Assembly (NCBI GenBank): GCA_014773175.1
Contig: VXCM01000282.1
Location: 434,001 to 498,000 of the forward strand
Direction: 5' to 3'
DNA from: Lucifuga dentata
Lineage: Eukaryota > Chordata > Actinopteri > Ophidiiformes > Bythitidae
Length of the DNA: 64,000 bases
Shown here: positions 34,053 through 47,821 of the stretch, piece after piece
Position numbering within the stretch: the first letter of the stretch is position 1
How the letters are laid out: every line of letters begins with the position of its first letter
Notes under the pieces: model-generated
What the model was told of the DNA's origin: nothing
Databases searched by the model: none
Seen by the model: only the letters and a program-made list of their open reading frames with translations
Program-made: the position numbers and the translations under genes

Positions 34053-37000
34053 ATGAGTGTGAAGAGGAAAAAGGCTGGCCTGGTCATCAGCTGGCAGAAG
34101 TCGTTCTCTATCCTGGCTCCTTGGAGGAAAGGTACGGTCATCTTTCCAGTTTAGTTTTCACCTTCTTCTGTCTCTTTTCATGACAGTGTCAGTGTCTCAT
34201 GCTTCCCGCCGGCATGTAATTGAATTGTCTGGTGTGAGGTGAGAGAGCAGTAATTTCATTCATAAGGTGTGTTTTATTTTAGGTGCACAGTCTTTCCTCA
34301 AGTAGACAAATCCTCTCATCAGAGCCTGTGCTGCCTCCATCCACAAACAGACATTTATTTGCTTGGCATCCACAGGACATTTGTCTTAGCAAACAAAGGG
34401 ATAATTAGCATTCTTTGTGCCTTTTGACAAGTTAACTGAGTAAAAGAAGTATGAGGGTTTACTTAGCTGTGGGTTTACATGCAAATCTAAGCCTTGAATT
34501 CACTGTTGTGTTGATCATACGGATCTGGATCATACGACTCAAGATTAATAAGAGTTTAGCTGGATTCCCACACACACAAGATTAAGTTTCATTTTAAAGA
34601 GCACTAAAATTAATTTTAAAGAGCTTTCAAGAATCTTTTAAGACCTTCAGCTTCTCTGGCTGCTAATGAGAAAACTTTTCTGCTCTACTATTCATTTTAT
34701 GAAACAAGTGGATATTTTAATGAAAGCAGAGAGCTGTAAAAGGCTTTGTGTGTTGTGGTTACTCCAACAAAACAGACATTGAGAACACATGTTTTAAACC
34801 GCCTCTTCTGTGTGTCTACTGTAGTAAGAGAGCAGGGTATTATACCAGCTTTCAAAGGACAGTTTATACAACAATACAATTCAAGGGTCTGGACTAATTG
34901 ACAATACTATTCTTTATTTGTGCTTAATGGTAACAGCCAGGAAAGTGTAAGATAACTATAAGTCTTGTGAATGATTGTGAATAGACAAACATCTATGTGA
35001 GCTGTTGGAGACATTAGCTGAAAGTACATAACTGTAAATGTAATCAAATGTTGCTCTGTGGTTTGTTTCTAACGGCTTCATAACCACATGAACTATATTT
35101 ATGCATTTTAAGGGGTATGACTTCAATTATTACAACACTTCTGTAAACGGTTTTATTACGTTTTCACATCCATGTAAGTGCTGTTTTGGCATTTATAGAA
35201 GTTACTACACCACCAGGGTTTGTTACTTTTTAAATCGGCAGGATAAATATGAAGCAGCGTAAATCTGTTTGTAGCGTTTGTTTATGTGGGAGAAAACTTT
35301 CACACTGTGATTTGAGATGCTCCCAGACAAAAACAAAATCAAAGCTACACACTGAGAGAGTCCTCATTCTCATCCCAATTTCCTTTCTACTCTTGGCTTC
35401 AGGTTCCTCTGCATTCCACATATGAGTCTTGCTCAGATATCACTGTCAGCTTATTTACAGTACGACCCTCCACCTGCTGAGCAGCAAATCCTCATGCTGT
35501 TGTGTTGTGGGAGAGATGATAAATCTGCTTTTTGTTGCGGTGTGAGGGAGCCTCTAAGCTCTGCTTGACAGCAGTCACATTGTTTGCTGTGATATTTGGA
35601 GTAGGAAGAAGAGGTCCATTGTAAAGCCAACACTTACATTGTGTACAGTGTAGCAGGGAGCATCTTTTTATTGGCACTCTCTTGTGTGTCCTTGTTATCA
35701 TTTGATCACTGTTTAGATTTGAAGGAGAGGGAGATTGTCTGGGGAACTGAGCTGGGATGAAATAACACTGCAATTCTCCTGGTAAATGCAACTAAACATT
35801 ACTGAAGTCTGATCTTTTTTATTTCAAGAGAGTGCAGAAAACTTTAAAAAAAAAAAAAAAANAAAAAAAAAAACAACTGCAAATGACCCCCCAGCTGCCC
35901 CCTCTAATTTCTCTGTTCATCATTTTATGACTAATACCCTGAAATGTGAGATAAATCCAATGTCCTTGTGATAGACATGATTACCATGTGGAGAAGAGCT
36001 GGCAGACGTTATTCAGGCTTAAGGAATTTGAGTTTTGTAGTGAGCAAAGCAGTAAATATGTTATGTGTCACACATGTACAAAGAGAAGAAAGCTGACATG
36101 ACCAGACAAACCTCTGGCCTCAGAGCTTTGCCCAGAAACTATGTTGCTGATGTTTAGTGCTTTCACTGCCCCCTAAATAACATTCAAAAGTGTAACAATG
36201 CCATTTTTAATGCCAATGATGCCAGCATTCTCAGAGTGTACTTGTACTTTGTTTATTTTCTAGTCCAAGCCAACTGACTTTTTTTGTTGCCTTTTTATTT
36301 TTATTTATTTATTTATTTATTTGCATTTTGTTTGCTTTGGTTTAGCAAACCAAGAATTCTACTGCAAATTCTTGTAGATTTAGCACAGATTATAACAGTG
36401 GATACAGGCAAAGTAAATGTATTTCAAGCCTCTGTAACTTTAACGCAGCGTTAGTCTGCACTCCTTGCAATAATTTACCTTTTCTTGTGTTCATGATGAC
36501 CATCAGTTCAGAGTTCAGCTTTCCCTTTGTTTTTAGCCATAATCCATTTACGTCCATCTCTGTATACCCATAAGCCCTTGTGTTTGTAACACAGGTTTTT
36601 CTCTTCAGGTGTCTCAGTGTTGTTATTTACCACTTAAAGTCATGTTGCATTGTTCTCACCTAATGCAATAAACTGAATAAAAGGAGTAAATGCTCCACAG
36701 TTCCAGTTAACTGCTCCAAACATGTTAGTGTGAAGGCCCCCAAAATGTTTGGCTATATCCATGCTGTGCGTGTGTCGAGTTGAAAATAACAATAAAGACA
36801 CAGGCCCTTCAAATCCATATGTCCTGTATTTTGAAGGGGCAGGAAGTCAAACTCCAAACTGTCAAAGGAAATTAGCCCAAAGGAGTCTTGAGTTGAATTA
36901 CAGCGCTCCTGCACATTCTTGCCTTATCCTAATGGTGTCTGATAGGAGAGAGAGGAGTTGGGAGGCCCCCATTAACTTTGATAAAGGGAGGCAGTCTGGG

Positions 37001-40000
37001 AAGCATCCTTGGGGTTGATGACGCCATGGTCAAGAAAAAGGTGGAAAACAGAGTAAAAATCCCAGTCAGGCCACGTGTTGAGGGATGAGTTGAGAAGTGT
37101 ACAGCTTTTCTTGGTTTTAGGGGATGGGTGATAGTTGGGAGATAAATGGAAGGGGTTTGGTAGAGTATCTCACCTCAGCACACGTGGTTTGTGTCTCCGT
37201 CCTGGTACCTCAAGGCATGAGAAAACTATACTGCATTTGACTCTTGCATAGCATGTATTTACTATTTGTGCAATGTCATTAAAGTTCTTTTTTTTTTGCA
37301 GTGAAACCACTTTTCCTATGAAGGTGAAACTGTTCAAAAACTGAATCAGCTGGTGAAGCTCTGAATCTCTCCTTTTACACTACCAGGACCTTACATCTTC
37401 TTATCCATTTAACTTAACTCAAAGCAGGTCAAATTATTTACTGCTCAGCTGAAGCAAAAGACTCATAAATATTTGATCCTCAATCCTCATTCAGAACTTT
37501 TTAATTTAGTTCAAAACAAGCTTTTACCAGATTTGTCAAACTAAATAACAAGGCAGACTAGAGTTTAACATAATCTGCCTCGGTATACTGCAGCTAAATT
37601 ATATTGTTTCAGCAGTCATTATTAAAAAGTCAAAATAATTTTCAGCAGTAATAATTCACTGTGCTCTTAATCAAACAATGGAAACTATCTAATTATATAT
37701 CACGATCAACTTCTAATTTTTAAGAATGTTTTGTTTGGCAACCCCTCCCCCAAAATAATCACTAACCACCCTTCGGCTCCTGCAGTCACAATTGTTTCCT
37801 GTGGCCCCAGAGGACCAGTGGTCAGTCTTGACCACTGACCACCCAGAATGCTAAGAAGGAGCTAACATACCCACAACTTGCTTGGGCAGTAAAAATAGCC
37901 GGCTTGTCACAGCCTGTTTATGACCTCTCCCCTGAGGATCTGAGAGACCAACTGAGCCAACAGTTTATCCTGAGGGCTTACACATGCCTTGGCTGCATGC
38001 AGCACCTCAGGACCTCCCAAAACCTCAGAAAACCTCCCAAAACCTGTTTCAGGAAAGTCAGGCGGGGCACACCTGCTGTGGAAGGTCATGCCAGTATTGG
38101 TATATAAAGGGTCACTGAGAACACACTCCCGAAGGTCATAAGCTCTAGTGTCCAGATAGAAAATCATTTTAGGAGAATGCATACTTTGGCTGAAAAGAGG
38201 CGAGTTTTAATTGAAAACTGATGTAACTGGAAGAGTTTTGAAGCCCCAATTATCAGCTCAAAAGCAGTAAAATCTTTACACAGGTGAAATATTAAAATTT
38301 ATGTTTTTTATTTCCACTTGTGAGTTCACGCTGCTTTTGTATCCACTTATCTTTCATGTTCAACACATAAATCATATTTGCATTGGGAACCCAGCCATGA
38401 CTGGGAATGCAGGATTGGAATGTGGAGTGAGTCTTCATGATGGCAGCAAAAACCCCTGCGGGAGTTTCTGTGGACAAAGTGCACAAAACGCACCCACACA
38501 TTTATGGGCACACCTATAATGACACTCATTCACTCGAGAACACTCTTCTTTTTTTTTTTTTTTTTTANTTTTTTTTTTTTTTTTTTAAAGGAACTTCAAC
38601 AAGCTGCTAGAAATATTTCATTGACATCTTGGTGCACGTCGACTATAAAACATCACTCAGATGCAGCAGATTTTTCTTTGGCACAAAGAAATAAACCACT
38701 ATTACTTTCCTAAGACAATGGAATGATAATTTGCCAGAAATATTCACTTAACAAAAGCATGAAAAAATAGGTGTTGTCAATACAGGTATTTTCTGTGGAA
38801 CAAGATTAATGGATGTTCTATGACATCACCAATGTTTGTTGTTTGTCAGTGAAGCAATACAACCCAAAACATGTTTGTCTTTATGAATTCATAGGAGACA
38901 ATGGCATGGTTTTCAAGTTGGCTATATCATTCCATTTCTCCTTGTCACGTTAATGTTCTCATGTAGACCACCTGGATTTAATATATTTGTTTGATTTTGG
39001 ATGGTGATACATTGATAAACTTCAGGGTTTTGGCTGAAATCACTGTTCTGTCATCTTTGACATCCCTTAAATGTATTTTATGTGATAAGAGATTGTTTTG
39101 AAGTAAATGCAAAGATGGACTTGGATCATGTGCTTGTGATCCAGTCTACCTTGGAGGCATCAATGTACTTATTTGAGGTAATAACATAGAAAATGTTCTA
39201 CGTGTTCACTGGCCTGTACTTTTTGTTTTGTCTTACATCTTTTGAAATATACTGGAGCCTTCAGGGGATAGATTTCTGCCAAGAAAATAAAAAAGGAAGC
39301 GGGTTTGATATCTTCTGCTGTAATTGTCTGTTGAACGTTGTGCTTGCTGCTTCAACAGATTTTGTCATTCCTGTTTGACCTTTCTCAACAGCAATTCTGT
39401 CCCTCAGAATTGTTGCAGACTAGGCCTTTAATGTTTAAAGAGGAGAAACACCAGTTGGTCCTGAGATGCTGGAAGTTTTAAAGTGTTATGTCTGACACCA
39501 ACCATCATGTCACGTTCAAAGTTGCATACATGTTACATTCTAACATTTAGTCCATAAGCAACTGAACCTCTTGACCTTGTTAGTCAGTTGTTAGAAACAA
39601 ATGAAGAGGTTTAGCTAACACAGTGGCCAGTAAGTGCATAGATGTGTGTGTTTACTCTCGGCTCCCAGCGGCCTCTTAACCTCTGGATGAAGGCTGTGTT
39701 TTTCCTCCATGAGGGAGTGACAGCCTTCCAGGCAGCTTAGAGCTTTATTCTTATGGTGCCCAAGGCAACAGGGCAATCCAATGACTTTACTTACCCCCGC
39801 AAAGACTGTCTTTAATTATATGTTGTGGGGTTTAGTCAAGCATGGAGACTGGAAATAGGCTGACTCAGCCCATGTAGACAATTACAGGATAGAATATCTG
39901 TTTGTGTTGTTTGGCATGGATGAGGACAGCTGGATCAGGGCGACACCTGTATGGTTGATGGTGATTGCATGGAGAGCATTGCAGGTAAGGACGGAGATTG

Positions 40001-43000
40001 TATCACAATAGCGAGAAGTGAGATTACACAGCTGAGCTGGTGAGGTGACTTCAGCATGTAATTAAAGACAATGTGCTCTCCTTATTGTCTGCTGGCAAAT
40101 CACACAAGCAGGAGCACAAATAAGGCAACATGGAATGTGTAGAGTAAAAGCTGATGCTTGTTGTTATCATGCTTATGCAAGAACTGATTTGTAATTGAAT
40201 TTATTTCACAGCCATCATGTTCTCATGCAGCTTTTTTAAATTTCCACATTCCTGGTTTATGGAAACAAATTCTTCGGCTGTTCTGTCACTGAAATAGATC
40301 AGATTCCTCTAATGTTTTTTATTAAACTTATTAAGAAAAGATGGCTTGGTCACACACACTGCATAAGACAGCTTTTTTCACAGCAGTGAGGTACTCTGTA
40401 GAGAATTTGACCTACTATGAATGATGGATGTTAAATGATGCAAAATTAGTCAGTGACGTTGACAGTTTTAATATCTCATTCCCTGTTGACATGTACCATA
40501 AAACATGAAGAATGAATGAATAATGAGAATAATGAAGTGAACAATACCTTTAGTAACACTGATTATTGTCACAATCTTTGGATTTTAGTAAATTGGTATA
40601 AATATATGACGCATTACCTCTTATGACGAAGTAAGAATAGGCTGTTTCCAACTTTTAGTCAACCCTGAGTACAGTTATTGTAGGAAAAATAGGTTTATCT
40701 GTTTCATATCTGGCTGAGATTGTTACTGACCTACATTCTGTTGTAAAGCACATGCCTGTTATATTCATTCTCCTGGAAAGGTGCTTTTCATTTATTACTG
40801 CCTGGAGAGTTACTGTTTGATGTCTTTGGTTAGGGGAGTTTTGAATGGGGTTTAGGATACAGAATATCCCTTATTCATAAACAATCCAGCCAGTAAAAAC
40901 AGCCAGAATCTAAATACTTAATGGCTAATATCTGAGTCAAGGTAGAACTCTCATTGCAGCTTTAAGTTGACTTGTGTTTTATAGTTGGCAAACTTTAAAG
41001 CTCGGGCTGACACCTGGCTGAAACAGCCATAAATAATGTGTCGGGTAATTTTAAAAGTTGCTGCTTGTTAGTACATGCTCTGCTCACTCCATTCTTAAGA
41101 ACAGCAGGAATCTAGTACAACTTGTCTAACTATAATCTATAACTGGGTTGAACCTTAATGGTCGCAAATTTTGTCAGTGTCTGCCAGATTTCCACAGCCA
41201 TCATTCTATTGTTGAAGTAAAGATGAATTACTGGCTGGACAAATGGGGCCAATGGCCTCTGACCATGCTGACCTGAAGGTGAGACCATAATGTCAAAGGC
41301 CCCTTGGCACAATTGTAAAATGTGTGTAAAAGTGAAGGGAAGCTCAGAAGTGGTGCTTTCATCAGCTAATTTGCTTTTATAACAGCTTGTGGTCTTCTTA
41401 AAGGACCATACCTGTGAATTTGCATTTTTAAGCCCAATAATACAACCCGCATGCATGTTACATTACTGACCAATTTCCAAAATATAAAACTGTATTTTAG
41501 TTTTTCTTTATTTTTCCAAATCCCCTAATCTTTCAAAATTAAATGTTCAGGCGATGTACCCACCTTAAAGTTTGATGTGCTATGTTTGGATGGCGTATGG
41601 AGCATTTATTTTCTCTCGGACCCTACCGCCATGGTAGTTGCTCTGCTGTAGGTTATCAGTATTGTTCTTTTACCCTCTTAATTCTTTTATCTCCAGGCTG
41701 TGTGTGAAATACAGCAACTCTCATTACACTGGACTGATAACATAAGTGACTGGATAGTCTTGGTAAAACCAATTATGAGATTATCAGAAGCTGCTGTTGG
41801 AGACAGTGGACATGGACATGCAGCCTTTCTATGGCCCTTCATGGTTTAAAGGCTTATCAACATTGTCTGCTTGAATATTCTAAACGAAGTCTTCACACTT
41901 AGCATGCTCATACTCTAATATCATTAGTTCACTTCAATAATCTTTGCTACACAGTAGTAACATGAAACATTGCTGATTATAGATTACTTGTCTCCAGAAT
42001 GCACTAATCAGATGGTTTATTTATGTAGAGCAAAACTGCCTGTAAGAATCATATATCACGTCAAAGCAGAAAAATAGTGAAAAAAAAATAGCTCTAGAAA
42101 TTCAAAATGAAGGATTTTGTGAATGGATAATGGCCTGATTTGAGCTCCTCACACCTGTGGATTTTGTTTTTCACAAGTATTTTTTGCCTTTCTGATGACT
42201 CTTCTGTTCAGGAAAGATATTTACATCATACCGTTTGTGTGGCTTTAGCGGTACTGCTCAAGAGACGGTAAACACTGAATTCCACACTAGTCTTAATTCA
42301 CTCAATAGTGAGGTCATTGGGGAAAAACAATAGTGGCCTGTTGCTGGAACAACAATGAAAAAAGTTGGATGGACTATACTATTTTCCCAGCATTCAGCAA
42401 AAACAGGAAATGGGTTTTCTAGCTTCCACAGAAAAGAATTTGTTTTGAAAAATGACAGGTCAAGCTGAGCCTTTTTGACTTTTTGACCACATTTGTAAGG
42501 CTGAAAGAGAATCTAGTGACACAGGTTTTCACATTCAGTTTCTGTACAATAGAATGTGAGACTTAGCTGTACAGTTCATTTAAGTCACAGGGAAACATAA
42601 GAAAATAAACAAGAAAAAGCACAGCAGACAACAGCATCAGTGTCCACACTGCTGAAATGTAATTCCCTTCAAAATAAATTTTTCTGCTCTATGAAGTAAA
42701 ATAAACCACAGAGAATAAAATCTAAACTACATATAAACCGTAAAAAAAATTGTTAAAGTCTTTGTTTCTGCCTTGGATGCCTCTAGGAAAACACAGGCCT
42801 TGTTTAAAATGGGAAGCGACCTTTAAAAGCTGATATGGCAAAATCAAACACTGTACTATCAGTGTTTTAGCAGAGCTGCTGTCCTATTCAACAACAGGAA
42901 CAGTGTTTCTGCTTTTTCTAGTTGGTTTTGGGAACCACAAGAGGATCATATTTGTGATATTGACTGTGAAATCAAATGAAGATCTGAAGAAACTTGCTAC

Positions 43001-46000
43001 ACATAAACATACAGTTAAACTTATATTGATTTTATTCAAATGCAGATTTATCAAAAATAGTTACTATTTGCTACGTAATTGTCAAAGACATTTCACACTT
43101 TGACATTTTAAAATAGATCAGAACCCATGTGTAAAGTTCAAATTTCTAAAGCCAAACTAAAGAGTTAAAATCCTGTGCAAGTTAATTACTTCAGCGTAAT
43201 TCATCATTCACTCCAGGCCTCCAAATGCCTCATTTAAACCATATTCAAGCAAATCCACACTGACTGTCCAACACAATGCTGCAACCACAGTTCTTTCACA
43301 CTGCATTTTCTACTTTTGGTTTGTGCCTGCTATAACTCAGACTTCCATGTCCATGGAAGTTCACACAACATGCATTTCAGAAAAGTCCCCATTCCCCCTT
43401 CTCTAAAGTTCCCCTCAGAGGGGATAAAAGCGTCGGATTTACAACTTCAAAGAACTTCTAATCTCATATTTGCCTTGGCAAGATCTTCAATTCACCCTGC
43501 AGGAAGTCAGTAAACCTCCGCTATTGTTGAGGTGTGATCGAGCAGTCTGGAATTATATTATTCCAAAAAGGTGTTTAGCTGGGTTTTAATTTTCAGCATT
43601 AGGCTCAACAAATACAACAATCCTAAGCTTAATCAGGACCACAGCATTGCTCTGGGAAAAGTGGGAAAGCTTTCTAGAAAAGCTCTGTTTGCTCTTAAAA
43701 TTCAAAGATTGGAGAGAGAAAGGAATGGTATTTGATTGACAGCGAGACATATCAGATTGCCCACAGTAAGAAAGAGGAGAGGACACATATGACTGCTCCC
43801 TGTAATGGTATTATCTGGAGCTCCAGATCAAAGCTGGACAGTCAGGTAGGGGACACTGACAAATTGTTTGGGTCCTGAGGAATTTGAGGTAGAAAATGCA
43901 GGATTACATAAATGCCACTCCTCAGGTTTCACTCGTGTATTTTGATGGTGCGTCTGCCAGGCCATGATCAAAAGGAGCAGATATGCAACGAAGAAAGTCA
44001 GTACCAGGGAAGTAATGATGACATGGCTGAAATACCCAAGCCGGTTCAGCCTTTTTTGTTCAGTTTTTTTTTTTTTTTTTTTTTTTTTACAACCCTCAAG
44101 TTAATGGTTGCTGTGTACACCATCCAAGTATTATATAATATGGCTACCTATGAAATGGCTTCAGGCAAGCAAAGCCTCTCTGGCATCCCTAAGCAACACT
44201 TGAACTTTGGCTCAAAATCAGGTATTTCTAGGTCTTTTATTTCATTTGAGGTATTTAGGAGAAAAATTAAATCCAGTATGAACACACTAAAAACTGGCAG
44301 CCCAGTAAATGGACACAGATGGGTGTATTAGAGTCAATTTGTATTTGTTTTTCTGCCCTTTACAGGGAAAGGAGACACAGTACTGGACAGTGACATTGTC
44401 CTAACAAAAATGAAGCTCTTCAATAACTTTCATGAGAGGCTCCTGATGGCTGACGATTCTGCATCCACCATTTCTGCAGTGTCTGTTTCTGAGCAGGACA
44501 TCTCTGACCCCAACAAAGCATCTGAAGTGAATTCTCAACTCAGTGACCAAAAGTCTGGACAGCCTCAAATGGAATCAAGCTCAGACTACCTGTCTGCCAT
44601 TTTCACAGACTCTCAGTTACCGAGGTTGTACAAGTTTGAGTCGGAGGACTCTGGAGTGGAGCTACCCAGTGGAGCCAACTCTCCATCCACCCCTACAGGG
44701 TCCGAGCAGAGCTTTGTTGTTCACAGTCGAGAGTCCTCCTGTGACTCCTGTAACTTAAACCCTGACCCTGCCACTCTCCCTGACAAACTGCACACACATG
44801 AGCAGAGCTCTGACATGAAAGAGTCAGAGGACTCAGTGGCTAACAACGCGAGTATGGCTGTGGATTTTCAGGAGAATGTGCTTATACCATCAAAGGAACT
44901 CAGTTATTCAGCTGAGAGAGTAGAACTGCACATAGGTGAGGACATGGATCAGGACCAATGCAGAGCTTCAGGAAACATTCCTGAAGGAGATGAGGAGATA
45001 TCTGAACAGCTTGAGGGGAACAATGATGCGACCAAAAGGGCCTATTCAGAGGATACAAGGCTGAGAAACCGATCATCATCCAGCACCTGTGGTGACTTGA
45101 CAGGCACTGACTTAGAGCCAGAGCCTTTACGGAAGAGTGCTACAAGTGACAGCCTGGAGGAGTACATGGATGAATGCTGCAGACTCAGTGAGGTAAGATG
45201 GACATCATCTCTAATCATGTTTTCCCCAAATTCTGATCTCCAACTGTTGTGTGATTTCCAACACATTCAGTTACTTAGATATGACCTTAAATGTTCAGCA
45301 GCCTGAAGTATCCAACCTTCTTTGCTTTTTTTCTGTCAAATGATCCTAAACATGAAAATTCACAAAACAGGACATATGAGGGTTTTACCCTGAAAGTAAA
45401 CTTAATTCTACACTTCTTTACTATTATTACTTTTACATTTGATTCTAAAGTACATTTTACTACTTTTACTAAAGTGAACTGCAGGACTTTTCTTGTAATG
45501 ATGTATTTTTCTACTGTGGTACCTTTGCTTTGTGTAAATTAAGCATATTTAAGATGCTTGGATCATTGATGTCACTGTACAAAGTGATCTCTTGACAAAA
45601 TACTTTATGCTATTTAAATTCAGTGACAACAAGACATTACATTTTTACATTTACATTACATTACTTCTGGACATTACATTTTTGTTCAGCAGTGCTTCCA
45701 AAATTGTTGAATAAGGACAATTACACAGTTATTTAGGCTTCCTCTAGACTTGAGGAAAATCCCTTAGGGCAGACAACAAAGATATTTTACGTCCTCTGTC
45801 ATTATCTCTAATTTTAAACCTTTCCCAGCCTCTATGTCACCAGGTAATTGCCTCACTACAACTGGAATAAGCTTCTCTGAGTCAGTATGTTTTCTGTAGT
45901 CTAAGCATGATTAGAAATGGAGGTCCTTCAGTTTTTGGGGCAATATCTCAAGTATCTCTAATGTATGTGCTAAGTAAATGTACATAGGGTTCAGCCTGTA

Positions 46001-47770
46001 CCCATGCTTTGGCCTCCTCCTGCCCCAGGTGCATTTACAAATTAGCAACATACTCATTCATAAGGACCTGCAGTGGCACGTTTGCTAATGAAAAGCTTGG
46101 CAGTAGGATCGGTGGTTTCATTCATGTTTTAGGAAAAAAAAGTTTCATTTTCCCCTTTGTATCCAAAATGAGATACAAAGTGTGTTCTACAAGGAGAGCA
46201 CCTGACAGCTGTGGAAGCTGCAAAGTCATAATCACCTGTTTGATGTCCTGAAAACGTTGTAGTCAAGCCGTGAGACCGTCTTTCAGTACCAGCAGCTATT
46301 AGAGTGAGAAACTGATAGCTGTAGGTTTGGCCCTGTGAATGTATTCTGTTGTTTTAGATGGTGGTGCGACAAATTCTGAAATTGATATAAGAAAATGTAC
46401 TAAGATTAATTCCCAAAACGCAAAGCTGAAGCTGAGAATTCACATTTTTGAAACCAGTTTAAAAGAGTGAAAATCAAGTCACCAATGCTGTGTCAGAAAA
46501 ATTAATCTTTTCATAACAAGGATAAAATTGAACCAGTGTGACGGTCAGTGACTGAATACAAACAAAAAATCATTCCTGAAATGATGACAGTGATCCCCAG
46601 CTGTGGTGTATAGATTTGTCTTCATTCTTGCACCGCAGAATCTGAGCCAGTCAAACTCCTTAAGCAAATACAAGGCAGCACTTCAAAGATACAAATGTCT
46701 CAACACATCTTTCCCATCTCTTCCTCAAAGACCTTTCAAAATAACGTCAAGTTCAAAGGCCTTGCTGAAGACAAGGCTTTTATTATTGCCGGCAGATCGG
46801 GCAAACCAAAGCATGAGAGCCTGCTAACATTCAGGCATAGGCAGTAAAGTGGGGAGGGCATGCGTTACAGTGCACGGCAGGTTTTCATGGACCTGCATGT
46901 CATGCAGCACCTGTTCATCTGTGCTGAGAGACTGAAGATTTTCCCGGTGATATAGCCACTGACCACCAGCCCCTCTCTCATCTGGGCTCTCCCTTTTTTT
47001 TCCAAGCTCAAAGCTTGGCGGCCTACCTGGATGCATCAACTAGGTGTCAAATATCTCAAATTATTCACATATTTACCCAAATAAAGGCCCTTTGATAGTC
47101 CCTGGGGCCCTGTCAAGTAATGGCGGGTGGCAGCAGTTTTTAGGGGCCCACCGTGATGGGCTTTAGGGGTACATTGCTGACAAGCAGTTAGGTGGTAGGG
47201 CCCCCACCGTCATCATCATCACTTGTCACCACAGCTAATAATGTAATTCCATTGCCTGCTAGATGGGACTCTGGTCTGGGGTGGAGGGATATTGGAACAG
47301 CGTTTTTTCTTGTTTCAAATATGTGAACATAAAAGATTTTCTCTGTTTATCCATATGGACTTTAAGACTCTTTCATTTTTCTGAACATCAGATTACAATT
47401 TACAAGATAGGATGGTGAAGGAGGAGCTTTACTTATATTACTATGACAAAAAAAACAAACAAAAAACAAAAAACAAAAAAACAAATACAGTCAGAATATG
47501 AAATACTACAAGAATGAATTCTGCAGTTCTCAAGGTGCAGATCTTATCATTGGAAACAGTCATATTTTTAACATAAGATAGTAGCACTGATCATGCATGC
47601 TTTTCTGACCTCACACACCATATATGGTGCATATTCCAAAGCATGCTTTCCTCACCCAGTGCTGCAGTGTGAAATATGCCCTGGGTGCTCCTTTAAATCT
47701 GTTTACTTGAATTCCTCAACTGCAAATAAGAAGTGAGATCAGCACACATGCACATCTACCAGGATATTTA

Positions 47771-47821
<51 letters not shown>

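Larger units (their letters stand above)
34132..44365. other. intron 1 of the third gene (10.2 kb)
   Basis: No gene is found within it. It holds homopolymer tracts with Ns at 35862 and 38568, a (TTTA)n tract near 36294-36322, a half transposon copy at 41398-41560, a T-run at 44065-44089 and otherwise AT-rich sequence. A frame at 43912-44331 owes its length to the T-run. The intron's size relative to the others, and its place directly after a 26-codon first exon, make it a usual place for enhancers, but none can be shown. Confidence 0.6.

Noticed and set aside
35492..35791. 99-codon minus-strand frame in intron 1 of the third gene
   Set aside because: No promoter, splice or protein-family support; the translation looks random.
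43912..44331. 139-codon frame with a poly-Phe run
   Set aside because: It is kept open by a T homopolymer within intron 1 of the third gene and has no splice link to the exon at 44366.
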